Shown here one piece after another: positions 18,855 to 30,857 of a stretch of 64,000 nt of DNA (its first letter is position 1; the number at the start of each line of letters is the position of its first letter). The stretch is from Termitomyces sp. T153 (taxonomy: Eukaryota > Basidiomycota > Agaricomycetes > Agaricales > Lyophyllaceae), in assembly GCA_018296165.2 (NCBI GenBank), contig JACKQL020000125.1:1-64000 (forward strand). The letters run 5' to 3'. Below the pieces are notes generated by a model that worked only from the letters and a program-made list of their open reading frames with translations, searched no databases and had not been told where the DNA came from. A program made the translations under genes and the position numbers.

Positions 18855-20097
18855 TTGTTAGTGATTGTCAAACAAGCAAGCTGGTTGTTTACTGACAATA
18901 CACAGGATACCATAATTGTTATTGAAATGACCATCATACTCAACCCTGAAAACACAGTTCTTAGTAAGAACTGCTTTAGTTGTATCCTGAGCAGGGTGTT
19001 CCAGTTGACAATGCCAAAGTTGTGGAGTGAGTGAAATCCTAGAGAAAGACACAGGAGGAGTCAAAATTGCAGGGAAAGATATAGGCAAATAACTTTCAGG
19101 AAGTACAAAATCACAATGCAGGAAAGAGAGTCAGTTATGTCTGGTTGCAGTCAACAATTTTAACTAAAAACATTCTGAGGAATCAAGGAAGAAGATAAAA
19201 GTTGCATCCTTTGTGAAATGAACATCCATGCCACACTCTGCCATTGAACCCACAAAAAGGAGATTTATAGGAATGTTTGGAGCATGCAGACAATCCACCA
19301 GAATGAGGGTAACATTATTCCCATCAACATGTGTGCAAAATCAACATTTGTGACATGCCAAAGGAGTGAGATTACCACAGTTTGCAGTTCCAACAGGCAC
19401 CACAAGTGATGTGTCATAGGTCCAAAAACACCATTTATCTCAAATGATGTGCATTATGCAACCTGAGTCCAGGATGGAATTGAATCTCAAAGATACTGAT
19501 GCCAGGACAACAGGATCTACCAAGCTCACAAAAGCTAAGTAGGGAGGCAGACCAGATGTGTTGCATGGAGAATTATACAAGTGAAAAACAATGTCATTCT
19601 CATTGTTTTCAATAATCATAGGGAGTACAGAGTTATCAACATTGTCAAGTACAAAAGGTTGGGGAGTAAGTACTTGTTCCATCACAGGATCTGGTAATGC
19701 AACATTTGCCCAAGGAGGATTTGAGGTATGATCATTATGTGTGATACAGCATTGGATAGAGGAAGAATCTGACATAGGAGCTGAAGACATAGGAGTAGCA
19801 GGTGTGGCACCAGACCAAATTGTCAGATGGGGTCTGTTGACATGAAGACAAAGTAGGTTGTTTAGACCCAGGATGAGCCACATGGCATTGATGAACATTG
19901 ATATCAATTTCAAGGATAGTATTTGCAAGATTATAGAATGTGAAATTACCAAGAGGATTCTGTTCCCATAAACACCTAACATCTTTGTATAATACATTGT
20001 AGGCCTTGTAGTCCAGAATGCCATCTATGAACTTCTGAATGTGTTCATAAGGCATAAAATTCCATGGAATACCTGCAAGTTCATTGACTGCAGTTCA
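18855..20097 (-). pseudogene. Copia Gag end, protease and pre-integrase
   Basis: Minus-strand frames 19440-20024, 19735-20055 and 18858-19088. The first ends with the copia protease active site ILDSGC near 19450. The pre-integrase motif LWHCQLEHPAQDTT near 19010 is the copia zinc-binding H...H start. The upstream part (FIDGILDYKAYNVLYKDV) is Gag-like. Several stops and frameshifts break it. The 5' part of gag is missing because a gypsy-C fragment abuts at about 20097. Confidence 0.75.
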
Positions 20098-20649
20098 TGT
20101 AAAAGAGGACTCAGGTGATTTTCAGAGCATTGGAGGTGAAGGTTCCACTGCTCAACTGGTTATAAGTGATACAGGATTGAGGAAAACATTCCCAGCTTTA
20201 CAGTCTCCATCAAATACATGAGGGAGCATCTGGTGAGGAAGTTTGGATTGAGGAGCTGAAAACCCTGAGCTAGGCACAGAAGAGAACCTTCCTACAGCTG
20301 CTAGGGGCTCCAGGGGAGGAGTAGGAGCAAGAGGGAAGCATTCCAAGAGTGCCTGGAGGGAGAGGGACATAGCTTCAGGGGTTTTACATAGTCTAGTAAG
20401 TATGGCTGTGTGGGAGGTAAGGGAAGCTTGAGTAAGTTGGACTTATGTCTCTAGGGGCAACAAACAATTCCAGGCATTGTCCTGGGGGCTTGAAGCATCA
20501 GGGAGAGGTGTTGGAGGGGTTGGTTGGTCATAAGAGGAGCACAGGGAGTAGCAAGATGCTGCTGGGGGAGAGACCTCTTGAAAAACCAAACAGAAAACTT
20601 GAGCAGTCAAAAAGGGGGCTTCAAGACTGAATCTAGAGACTTGTTCTGC
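20098..20649 (-). pseudogene. Gag N-terminus of a gypsy-C element
   Basis: The minus-strand frames 20443-20685 and 20152-20370 match the Gag of the plus-strand gypsy C at 38926 (PLDTSSLQDNAW against PLPDASSPQDNAW; MSLSLQALLECFPLAPTPP). The matching stretch ends at the equivalent of ALKIAWVLSYM (about 20100) and then turns into copia. It begins just inside the LTR-C at 20650-20984. Confidence 0.8.
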
Positions 20650-20984
20650 TGTAAGGGTGACCTCTGGAGGCTGTGGCTCAGTCACACAACTGGCAGAGGG
20701 AGATCAAAAGAGAACAAGTCTAAGGATTCTTGATGCCAGTGTTCAAAGAATTCACCCTAGAGCTTCTGAAAAAAAAACATTCAACAACAACCAAATCCGG
20801 AATCCAGTCCAAAAACAGAAATCCATTGTAAAGCCTTGATCTATAGACTCATAGCACATGACCATGTACAAAGGATAGCCTTGGGCTGAAGTACTTGTGA
20901 CCAGAAGATGGGAGGTCAACAATGAATGGCAGGCTCAGAGTAAAGGAAACAATCAGAAGGTCTGGTATGAGCAGTCTCTTGACA
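20650..20984 (-). repeat. LTR-C (variant) of the gypsy-C fragment
   Basis: On the plus strand it starts TGTAAGGGTGACCTC, the reverse of the LTR-C end GGTTGCCCTTACA, and ends CTTGACA near 20984. It is adjacent to Gag, so it is the 5' LTR of that minus-strand element. Confidence 0.7.
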
Positions 20985-21017
20985 GGTTGGCGGTGTCACT
21001 GGAGGATCTCAGGTGTG

Positions 21018-22057
21018 ATGGTGGGATCAGATGATCAGACAGGGCAGTTAGGCGAGGGAGTCAGGGATGGGACAAGAGACCATGGAGGGTTGTAACAAGC
21101 TCTCTCATGCACATACTTTGTCAAAACCATATGTATAGTGCTGTCAAAAGCAAGGATCAACCCTCACTTGTATGCAGGGCACAGCTTTTGCCAGGGTGCA
21201 GCATTTGCAGCAGCAATGTGGGTATTTGGACCACAAAATTTAGCTACTGAAATGTTGGTGCAGCTGTACATAGAGAATGATCTGGCAAGGATTCTTCACC
21301 TGTTTTCTCTACTCCACATGGCCAACACTCATCCTGTCCCTTTTGAATCTCCAGCACTGTACCACTACACATCTCTGGCTTGAGTTTTTGGCCCTCTCTC
21401 TTAGAAGAGGGAACTAGCACTGGGAATTCTCAGGATTCAAAAAATCTCATTCTTTCCTGCAATGCATGGCCCCCCTTTACTAAGCTTCCTATCATCAAAA
21501 TCTTCCTAGTTGCACTTATTTTGCAGTTTTCTCTCTTACTCTCTCACCTTGCCTCTCACACTCAGTCAAAGGCTTCAAATTAATCCAATATGTGTCCAGG
21601 CAGATATGTAATGAACATGTATAATATTATTTTATAAATGATATAAAATGCTCCCAGTTACAATACTCCAGAAGCAACAGACATTACTCCATCAGTGGAA
21701 TGCTCAGCCAATGGCTCAGGCTCCATCTTCCATGGGCATAATGGTACCTTATCAGAAAGGTTTAAACATTAAATTTGCAATGTTTGATGGAATGAACTTT
21801 TTATGGAAGTTTGGTATGTTTTCCTCTGTAGCATGAGTCAAAGCTTGTTTGACTTTAAAAGATGTAACATTGCCATTACAGGACTTGCACTCACAGCGCA
21901 TAGCATGCAAGCCAAAACCATCAATTGGGGTTGGCTACATGTATGTACAAAAGTAAGGCAAGTCTGCCTTACATATTTGTAGATACATTGATCAGGTAAC
22001 TGACACTACCACATATGATACTATAGTAAATATTAATATTAATATTATAATAGGTGC
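21018..22057. other. Non-coding part of the duplicated segment
   Basis: Downstream of the MYND pseudogene. The short frames here are not conserved between the two copies. It contains the empty site (GGTGC near 21260) for the LTR-A present in copy 2. Confidence 0.5.
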
Positions 22058-23814
22058 TCAAAATGGATGCACCATTCCATAATTGTCAGTTTCCTTCTCA
22101 CACTCATTCTTGTGGCATTTCCAATCAACCTTCTGGCACTCCCTTGAGCAATACTTGACTTTCTGACATCCAGAACAGACTTACAAGTCAACTTCACCAT
22201 TTAATCCACAAGTCATGCATTTTGAAGAGGCTTCACAAGCGACTTGTTTATCCCCTGATTGCAAGTCAGATCAAATCAGTATCCAAGCCCTCCTCTTGCC
22301 ATAGAAGACCTACTATGTTCCACAAGTTTATCAATAAACTGCTTCTTTTGTTCTAAGATTGTCTGGATCAATGCTACAACAGTATCCATATGAAATTGTC
22401 CTACTCACCAAAAAACTCTGGGGTTGGTCTACTTCCAGTGCTGCTTCAATCAAGCTGACCCGGGGATTGGGCACTATATCAAGTGTCCATACATTTCTCA
22501 ATCTCAACTTGAGCTTGAAGCTATCAAAACACCACTCACTATTCCTTAACAATCTCTCTGAATCTCTCTCAAAGTCAACAAGCCCTTCCCAATCTTTGAA
22601 TTTATACCACCTTGGAATGAACTGATCAATTAACTCCTTCACGCCTTCCACTTCAGGAAATGTAGCATGTTTCCTGAGAAAAAGGTGTCAGAAATTGAAA
22701 AACATATTTCTGACACCTTTTTCTGAAGAAACATGCTCAATTCTATGTCAGAAAATTTCAGTAAATATATCAAATACTCTCTTAATGTTTCTTTTGTAGA
22801 ACGATGAATTTTCCTGTGTTTCATCCAAAGAAAAAATAATCAAAATATTTAAAATGTTTTTGATGATTTTCTTGAAAAACACATGATATGTTTCAGCACA
22901 TGTTTCTCAAAAAACCTTTGTCCTGTTCTTAGTGTTGTATCTCAAGAAACACTCTGTATTCTTCTTGAAAAACATGTGTCAGCATAACTTATGATACTTC
23001 TCAAGAAACACGCGATAAAAAAATGTTATAATATTCTACAGAAACAATCTATAGAAACACATGTCCCATCACTCAGTGCATGACTGTCAATTCACTCATC
23101 AAGATGCTTCATATGTAGTACTGAGTGCTGCGACACATGTTTCTATAGATTGTTTTTGTAGAATATTATAACATTTTTTTATTGCATGTTTCTTGAGAAG
23201 TATTGTAAGTTATGCTGACATGTATTTCTCAAGAAGAATACAGAGTGTGTCTCGAGATACAACACTAAGAACAGGACAAAGGTTTTTTGAGAAACACATG
23301 CTGAAACATATCATGTGTTTCTCAAGAAAATCATCAAGAACATTTTAAATATTTTGATTTCCTGAAGTGTTTACTGACATTAAGCCAGCCCCATGTGATT
23401 TGCCCCCACCTCAGTCCATATGACTGGCTCTGGCCATTCCTTTTCCTTCACAACAACCACATCTCCTCTCCATGTTGGCCTCGTTCCAGGGTGTTTTGGA
23501 TTTATCCCAGCAATATGTGCCATGGCAAAGTTGAGCAGCAGTTTCCGATCAATGTTGAAGTAAATACAGTAGTCACCCTAGAGCTCCTTGTCAGGCTGGT
23601 TCTTGACTGTAAGCAACTGGCATCTTATTCCTTGTTTCAGAGACTTTCCGTAGGTCGATCTGAGATCGACAGCACTGGTGTAGAGCCCAAAAGGATGCTT
23701 TGCACCTGCTTGGTTGAATTTCATATGTGTGATATATGGTTCCTTGCTATCTGTGGGATAAATAAGAACATCGAGAGAGATTGTATCCAGGTAATGGCGA
23801 TGCAAAGTCATTGT
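22058..23814 (-). pseudogene. MYND-finger gene, decayed copy with foldback insertion
   Basis: Minus-strand homologue of the gene at 51074-52173. The N-terminal part (23578-23835, reading PLDTIS-like then AGAKHPFGLYTSAVDLRSTYGKSLKQG) is separated from the middle part (22331-22648, KELIDQFIPRWYKFKDWEGLVDF) by a 721-bp foldback element. The C-terminal MYND finger at 22058-22250 has lost Cys or Arg codons through C-to-T changes. The middle part keeps the reading frame across the site where copy 2 lost one base, so each copy records what the other lost. The far N-terminus is cut at 23814 by gypsy D. Confidence 0.75.
22649..23369. mobile_element. 721-bp foldback / MITE-like element
   Basis: Ends are perfect inverted repeats CACTTCAGGAAAT (22649-22661) and ATTTCCTGAAGTG (23357-23369). 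Inside, arms of about 226 bp (22839-23064 and 23133-23356) are inverted copies separated by a 68-bp loop. A second, smaller hairpin spans 22665-22736. It has no ORF. The other copy of the duplication, near 51660, shows the uninterrupted sequence, so the insertion is proved by an empty site. Only a short TT(T) duplication is visible at the edges. Confidence 0.88.
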
Positions 23815-24765
23815 AGCAGATGGCATGAGATGCACATCAATGCAATTGTAATACAGTTAAGGACATTACACCCTTACCTGATCAGGAGGTCATTTGGGAA
23901 GATGTGGCTCACATGCCCATAAGGTCAAAAATTGACTTTACAGATGCATATGAGCAGGTTAGGATACATGCTATTAACACACCAAAAACAGGATTTATGA
24001 CCATTACTAGTACATACCATAGTAACATCATGCAAATTGGCAACTGTAACATGCCAGCAACTTTCTAAGAACTAATAACATCCATCTTTTGGGATGTCAT
24101 TAGGAAGTGGATGCATGTATATCTTGACAATACTTTTGTCCAATTGGATTCTATTGAGGAGCACCAAGAGCACCTCAGAGTAGTCTTTGAAAGACTATGC
24201 AAGAACAAGCTCTACCTCAAATGGAAGAAGTGTGAGCTGTATGCTGAGTGCATAGAGTGCCTTGGCCATGTTATCAATTTGCAGAGTATACACCCTGACA
24301 TTGACAAGTTGAATCAGATCCAGAAGTGGCATACTCCTAGAACCTGCAACAATATTCAGCAACTCATAGGACTGGTGAATTACATCACAAACTTTTTGCC
24401 CAATATTTCTGCATATATAGGGCCATTGATGGCCATGACACAGATTCACTGGTGCCCCATCTAGCAATGGTGTTTTGACATGATCAAATGAATCTGTGCA
24501 GAAACACCTATCATCTGGCCAATTGATTCTCATCACAAGACCATATGGCTAATCTGTGATGCCTCAAAGACAGGCATTTAAGCAATGTACAATCAAGGAC
24601 CTAGCTGGAAGAAGTGTCAGCCAGCTGGGTTCATGTCCAAAAACTTCACCAATGCACAGCAAAACTATGCTGTGCATGAACTAGAGATGTTGGCAATCCT
24701 GGAAGCACTCCTTAAATGGCAAGACAAGCTTCTAGGATATAATATATAATATCCATGTAATTATG
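23815..24765 (+). pseudogene. RT of gypsy D, 5' part
   Basis: The reverse-transcriptase palm is readable through several stops. It shows DFTDAYEQVRI-type sequence (about 23935), the catalytic block VYLDN (24117-24131, second Asp replaced by Asn) and EHQEHLRVVFERLCKNKLYLKWKKCELY. The connection follows with CLGHVI and LIGLVNYITNFLPN. The start of RNase H ends at HVI (24761), where the LTR-A element is inserted. It continues at 32322 with DHKAL. The left end adjoins the MYND duplicate at 23814, so gag and protease are missing here. Confidence 0.85.
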
Positions 24766-25894
24766 TGTCACGACCCATTTCCTGAAGCCCTATACACCGC
24801 CCAAGGAACCCCCCCCCCCAACGCTTCGTCAAACTTTTCCAGCACTCCACGCCTACTCTGGCTAACTCTGACACATTCTTGGCTAACTCTGATGGCCCCC
24901 TGGCCAACTCTGACATCTTCTCCACAGCTGCTGGCGCTTCCCCTGGACTTCCTGAGCCCCTGAGACCACTCCCCCGCCGTGCCTGACCCCATTACACGTC
25001 ATCAACTCAACACCCTGGCTCCTCCGACCTACCCTGGGGTATCATGACAACCTCAGAACAGACCACATCACAATTGATCCCATCAACATATCAACGCAGC
25101 CCACCCTCTGGTCGTAACTGACACCTGTTGACTCCGCCAAGCTCCGCCAAGCCCTGCCACCACAGCCAATGTCCCCGAAGCTCTTCAGTAGTCAGTATAT
25201 AAGACATAGAGTGGCTCCTCATACTCTAGTCTTGAGATTACTTACCTACGTACCAGCCTTTCCTGATGTGTTCCTGATTGTTTCTTCTTGTGTTTTGTGT
25301 CCCGTGTCTCATTTTCCTTATTCTCAGTCTCCTGGTCTTATCTTGTCTCTGTTCCATTATCTTTTCATTATCATTCTGTGTCTCTGCCTGAATCTATTCT
25401 TGTTCTCATCTTGTCTTCATCTCATTTCATTCAACTCCATCTCATCCCATTGATTCTGTCTATTGTGTTCAAGTCCTCTCAACCATAACGTCCTGACAAA
25501 CTCCGCAGTTACAATTACGAACCTCCAACACTTGTTACCAACCCTGGACCCTGCTATACACTTGGCTCCAAACCCCATCAACCCCTGCTGATCCCCCATC
25601 AGAACTCCAGCTCCGCTCCTGTCATCCGTGTAGCCTCTGCCTCCTCCACACCCGCAATACTCACACACGGACTTATGCCTGAACCCTGCCAAGCCTGTCC
25701 CCCTTCCCTGCAACTTGTCCTCTACTCCTCCGGACCTCCCTGGACTTGCTCAGATCAATTTCCCCTGGCTATCCTCACAAGTCCCCAGTGTTTGGAATAC
25801 CTCCGAGTGCTCAGTTGTCAGTGCAGAGAATCACGTCTGCCTAGTAAGGACTTGCCCAGTGTAGCTGAGCCCCCATGGTCAGCACAACCTGACA
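24766..25894 (+). repeat. LTR-A, 5' LTR
   Basis: Starts TGTCACGACCC, ends CACAACCTGACA, 1129 bp. It is nearly identical to the 3' LTR at 31185-32321 (a few substitutions and one short indel near the start), so the element is relatively young. Confidence 0.9.
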
Positions 25895-28800
25895 TAATCT
25901 CAAGGCTCTCCCTTACCCTGCTCATGATGTCCACACTAACTCCACACACACATCTGACAAACACCTTCGATATCTACAACCGGCCCATGCCTGGAAACCA
26001 CTATGATTCATATTGCCCTGCCCAATTTGCCAAGGCACATTGAGTCGCAGATCTGACACAAAATGCCCCTTCTGCCCCAGTTACATCCATACAATGGCTC
26101 TATCCATGGACACCCTCTTACAGCTCCCACACTCCCCCACCATCTCCACCAGCTCCGCCTCACCACAGAGGCCAACCCTGACATCACCAAAGCTTCACCC
26201 AAAACCCCAGCAACAATTCAACCCAGTGCTCAACAACTTCTCCGACACCGCACCCTCACCCCTCCAACAACAATAGCAAAAGCCCTGCTGTGAAAAATTG
26301 CTCACCACATGAAAGACCAATTGCCAACCTCACCCAAGACAACAAAGAGACCTCCGAGAACATGTTCCCCTGAACCCCGCCTTTGGACCCTCCAACCCAC
26401 AGCAGCCCCGTATGCCATCAGAAACAGACCCAGCAGGTTCCTGACAATATTGAGTCTGCCCACAACTCCAATAGCAGAACCCCACCACCAGATCATCCGA
26501 CTTTCACACCCATCCCCGAGAAAGTCCACCCTCCAAAGCTAGCCCCACCGCTGACTGTAATCAAACCCAACCCAGCAACCCCATCCACAATGACACAAGA
26601 TTCCAAGACCAATGCTACCCCCTAATTACAGAACCCACTTCCGGGATCAGTTAGGACCCCCCAGTTGACTTGGCTGTCACCTCTGCCAACAAATGAAGGG
26701 GCCCAATGCTTCTGACCTGACCCCAACAACCCCAGAACAAAACTGAGAAATCCCCGAGCTTCTAGGCAGTCAAGAAAGGAATGGCTATGCACCCCCGCCC
26801 CACTGCTTGAAGCACAGCCCAAAGTTAATGAGGAGAACCATGGCACCCTGACTCTCAATGAAGAACAACTCTGGACTCCCACCCACTACTTCAGCACCTG
26901 CCTACTACCTCAACACCTTCTCCCATACAATCTGGAACCTCCGATGTTAAAGACCCTTGATGCCGACCCTCCCCACACACCACCCCCAGATGTAAACTCT
27001 GCCACCAGACTCTGCCACCTCCCACAAAGTAACCCCCAGCATAGGAGTTACCCCAAACTAACTATAGAAAAAATGACCCTATACAAAGTAGTTCCCGAAG
27101 TACTCTAAAACTGCTGACCTGTTCACATAAGGGAGAGAGAAGCCCCACCATCATCCCAGAGACTGTCAATCAACCCACTCAAACATCCTGACAACCCAAA
27201 GAGCATACGCTCCAACATCTGTGGAGGACTTCCCTGCCAGGACCGACGACCCAAATAACCCTGCACCGACTTGAAGCTGCCCCGATCCACCCCTCTGACC
27301 CACTCCGGACTCTAGCAACATGACTCTGGGGCCCCCACTCCGACTCTGATATCCAACCAAGGGGACCTACGATGCCAGCCCCACACTCCGTACAACCCAG
27401 CCCCTATGCCAGAAGATGTCTATCGAGTGGGGACCGCATCAATGGAGTAACTAGAAACAAACCCCATGCGAAGTAATCTCTCTGGAGTACCCTCAAAGTT
27501 GCTGATGCCTTCCCCAAGAAGCAAGCAGTGCCTCTCCCCACTGCCACCCACCCACATTTGCAACAACCTCTGGGCCGCTCCGGAGCACAAATGAAGAATT
27601 GCCCCAACCCCACCATGACTCCTGGGGAGTCCCACACCAATGCTTCCCCATGACTGACTTCCCCGCCACCCTCCAACAATCGTGAACAACCATCTCCCCC
27701 CATTCAAGCTTAGCTCCAGGAGCCACCGCCACTCCTACATGACAACTCCGCTGCTCAGCAAAAACCCCCCACTTCAGAGCTCTCTCTCCAATTTGCGACA
27801 CAACCCCACCAACAAGTTAAGACCCAACCCCAACCTCCACATTGACCCCGGACCCCTGGTACTCGCACTTGGAATGGTGGACCAAGAAAATGCACCTCAG
27901 ACCCCTTCCTCCGCCCGCACCACCCCCAAAGCCAACACAACCAACAAACCCCCCACCGAGTGACCCTTGTGTTGACTCCGGGACTGCCAACTTCTTGCCC
28001 GATGAAAGAACCACCGACCCCCAGAAGGAACAACTCACAGAATGAGCCCCGAAGCATCTCTGCTGAGGCGAGCCATTCCCCAACCAACCCCCATGCTACC
28101 CCTGCTCAAAGAAGCATCCACCAATACAACTCCAACAGACCTCCAAACTCTAGGGAGTGTCAGAAATATGTAAGACCCTTCTGTCCGTCTCTGGACTTAC
28201 CCTGGGTCAGGAAAGCAATGTCATGTAGATGACCTGGAACCTTCAAATTTTGGCTCTGGACCCAAATGAACTGGTCAGGACTGATCACCCCGCACCCCGT
28301 CCCCTCAGTCATCGACACTCTGGAGCACACCAAAGCACCACCCAAACATGCCCGCCCACAAATGCAATACTCCAGAGCATGACTTCGACCCAGACCAACA
28401 CCCCAGAGCACAGCAAAGCCCAATCCTGAGTGCCCTTCACCAAATACAACACTCCGGAGCTCACCCTGCACAACTCCACCAAATGAAAACCTCTGGGCAT
28501 CCTCAACCAAGGAATCGCAACCCTAAGGGAGTACCACTGCCTCTATGCTGACCAATCCCACAGCACAGATGGCACAGAAAACAGCCCCCTGCAACTTACA
28601 GGGACCACCCTACCCCGGGGGCTCCGCTGCTAAGCCGCCAGGGACTCCCTCCTCTGACCAACTGTGCCCCGAGGACAAACCTCACTCCACCACCCCCACC
28701 ATCGTCAAAAAGGACCCCCACCATCCCACCACCCACATTGGCACAAAGGCTGGACTGCCGGAAGACCCCACCCCTCCCGCCAGCTGCACTAACAAAAGAC

Positions 28801-29039
28801 TGAAGCCCCAACCACCCCGAACACATGTCAAAGACCCAGAGGTCCACCCCCTTGAACCAGCACAACATACATCTCCACTGCAGACTGAGGAAAACCCCTA
28901 CACCCTGGGTCTGAGACTTCGAGGATCAAATCCAGCAACACTGCTAACAAATGCCACGGAACTCCACAGGAAGACTCCCAACACCCCTGCCGAGCCTTGG
29001 AACTTTTCCTACAGCGCTCCGCAACAACCCCAGGGCTAG
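25895..29039 (+). pseudogene. Proline/threonine-rich decayed ORF region of the LTR-A element
   Basis: The plus strand is C-rich, and in several frames it codes for a disordered Pro/Thr/Ser/Asn-rich product. Near the start the frame 26013-26276 has a zinc-ribbon-like pair CPIC...CPFC (C-x2-C, 11 residues, C-x2-C). The longest frame, 28545-29039, ends in a coherent tail (TLGLRLRGSN...). Stops and frameshifts break the rest. By position this would be the Gag or structural gene of the element, but I do not recognise a family. The opposite strand's G-rich frames look like shadows. Confidence 0.4.
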
Positions 29040-29299
29040 CCGACACAGATGGCACTAGTGGGCCTAACCCCTGCCTCTGGATCCACTAGGGATTCAACTC
29101 CCACCAGCACCCCTGCATGTTTTGCTTACCTCACCCTCACACAAATTAAAGTCTCACTTCACACACCCAGGAATGATGAGTAAGCATTGAAAAGTACAAA
29201 AAATATATGATACAAGGCAGAACGGGGCAGCGAACTCAAAGACAACAAGAAGTGGGGCTCGGCCACCCCCTCACTCCTCCTCCGGAACCCCCACCATCC

Positions 29300-30857
29300 C
29301 TACCCCAAATCAATCTCTATCTGGGCCTGCACCACTGCCAAGACCTCTGCTAGCCCTGGCAAAGCCTCCCCCACATCCACCGCCACTTCCCACCATGACC
29401 CTGGGGCCACCGCATTACGCCGTCGATGTCCTGCCAGCAACCTCCCCACCCTCGCCATCCCCTGCTGCAACTCCGGAGGCTGACCCATGGGCATCTGCGC
29501 CAACCCGTCTTGGATTGACACAAACGCTGCAGAGGTACTGTCCAAGAGAACCTGGTGCTCCCACACCCAACCTGGCCCCAAACACGATCCATTTAGTAAC
29601 AGGCAGAGAAGTGGGAACAACACTTACAAAAGATCCCTGCACGCCCTGAAGCGGCCTCATTGGCCAGCAAATCCTTCCTCCGCCTTGCTCCCTCCAACTC
29701 TGCCCATAGCAGACCACCCTCTGGCACCATTTCCTGCTCCTCCACCTCCTCTGTGGGCTGCACCCTCCACTGCGTTGGATGCTCCTGCAAGCCCCGTACT
29801 TCTGGCACTCACTCTGGTGCCACCTGCACTGAGGTGTTCCATACCCACTCCAATGCCTCCTTCTCTGCCCGCGCTGCGTCTTGATCCTCCCTTGCCTGTC
29901 AAAGCTCTCCCTCTCATGCTGACAGCGCCACCGTTAGCACCTCCACCCGCTTGCAAAGGAAGACCTCTGTGATCAAAGGTGGGGGCTCCGGAGAACTTGA
30001 TGCCCATCCCAAGGCTGCATCTGGGGTAGGACAGTGAATGTGAAACCCCGGAAGACCCGCCATTGGCTCATACCCCTGCAGCCTCTTGCTGGGCCCCACC
30101 CCCGATGGCAGAGAAGCTCTCTGCTTCCCATGGTCTGCCGCTGAGGACACCCCCTCCCTCCGCCCACCCTGCGGAAGCCCCACCTGCCCCGCGCTCACTT
30201 CCCCCAACATCCGGGTCTTCCGTGCCTTGCCCAGCTGACTCTGCACCCAGTCCTTGTCCCACCCCTGCTCCGCAGCAATGCACGCCGCTTGCCACTCCAA
30301 CAAGATCAAGCACTTCTTGTGGCTTGCACGACATGGAAGGCAAACGGAAGTGTCATGCTGCAAGCCCATGGAGGGTGCATCAAAGACACAGGCCTTGCTC
30401 CGCCATGCACAGAGAACACACTGAGAACAATGGATCAGCACATGTGACAAAGGAGAACTCAAAGACTCACCGGGGCCTCGTTTTGGCACCATTCCAGCGT
30501 TGGGGGGCCCTGAGCCCACACCAACGCCCTTGCAAACTCCTCCACCGTCACCTCTGCCTGAGGGATTTGCTGCAGCAGAGGGACCCCTTCCGCATCCCCC
30601 GCTGCCAATCAGGGCACCGTGGGACAAAATTTGGCCTGCCTAGGGCCCTCCAGAGAACCCACCACCACTGCAGATAACTCTGCAGAACTCTGTCAGCCAA
30701 CTCAGAGAAAAGGTTGATGCTGCTCATGACTCCAGTATATCATACCAGCTCAGCGCTGACGCTCGAACTCCTCCCCCTCACTGTTGTACACAATCACCAC
30801 ATCTGCATCTGAAATCAACGGGGCGGGGGAAGCGGCTAAATAACTGGGAGGGGACAT
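29300..30857 (-). pseudogene. Antisense four-exon gene with CxxC zinc-binding-like motifs, 5 TGA
   Basis: Exons on the minus strand: 30857-30746, 30679-30471, 30420-29628 and 29571-29300. The introns are 66, 50 and 56 nt with donors GTATGA, GTGAGT and GTAAGT and CAG acceptors. All phases agree and sum to 1386 nt (461 residues plus stop). The N-terminus is acidic (ISDADVVIVYNSEGEEF). Exon 3 opens with two C-x2-C-x6-C motifs, CVLCAWRSKAC and CLPCRASHKKC, 15 residues apart. This recalls a fungal Zn2Cys6 DNA-binding cluster, though the linker is longer than usual. A helical Ala/Glu-rich region follows. The frame is broken by five TGA codons only, each explained by CGA to TGA, with no frameshift. 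It lies convergent to the plus-strand ORF and head-on to the 3' LTR. Function unknown; a nucleic-acid-binding role is a guess. Confidence 0.7.

Larger units (their letters stand above)
15439..20097 (-). mobile_element. Ty1/copia retrotransposon remnant, broken by two LTRs
   Basis: Reading leftwards from 20097: end of gag (FMPYEHIQKFIDG), a protease with ILDSGC (near 19450), the pre-integrase zinc region LWHCQLEHP (near 19010), integrase pieces in 17704-17959 and 16249-16626, and the start of RT (KAIVVQWVY near 15530). Protease-integrase-RT is the copia order. The RT ends at 15439, where an LTR-C fragment takes over, so most of RT and RNase H is missing. The element is interrupted by LTR-A (16627-17703) and reverse LTR-B (17960-18854). 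It contains many stops and frameshifts. Confidence 0.85.
21018..23814. repeat. Segmental duplication, copy 1 (CpG-poor)
   Basis: It aligns with 48972-52104 throughout, apart from the foldback element here (22649-23369) and the LTR-A there (49218-50270). Copy 1 has TG or CA where copy 2 has CG, for instance 22068-22085 against 51084-51102. It ends at CATTGT (23814), where gypsy-D sequence begins. Confidence 0.92.

Noticed and set aside
24117..24131. YLDN as a natural family-level RT variant
   Set aside because: All four affected copies are otherwise full of stops, and the change is exactly the CpG to CpA product of GAC-GAY. I prefer decay, but this should be tested on intact copies.
25169..25488. 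Frames of 94 and 66 codons repeated at 31596-31915
   Set aside because: The near-identical pair is due to the two LTR-A copies. The sequence is the pyrimidine-rich core of the LTR.
27404..28087. Gly/Trp-rich minus-strand frames
   Set aside because: They are shadows of the C-rich plus strand. There is no splice structure comparable to the antisense gene at 29300-30857.
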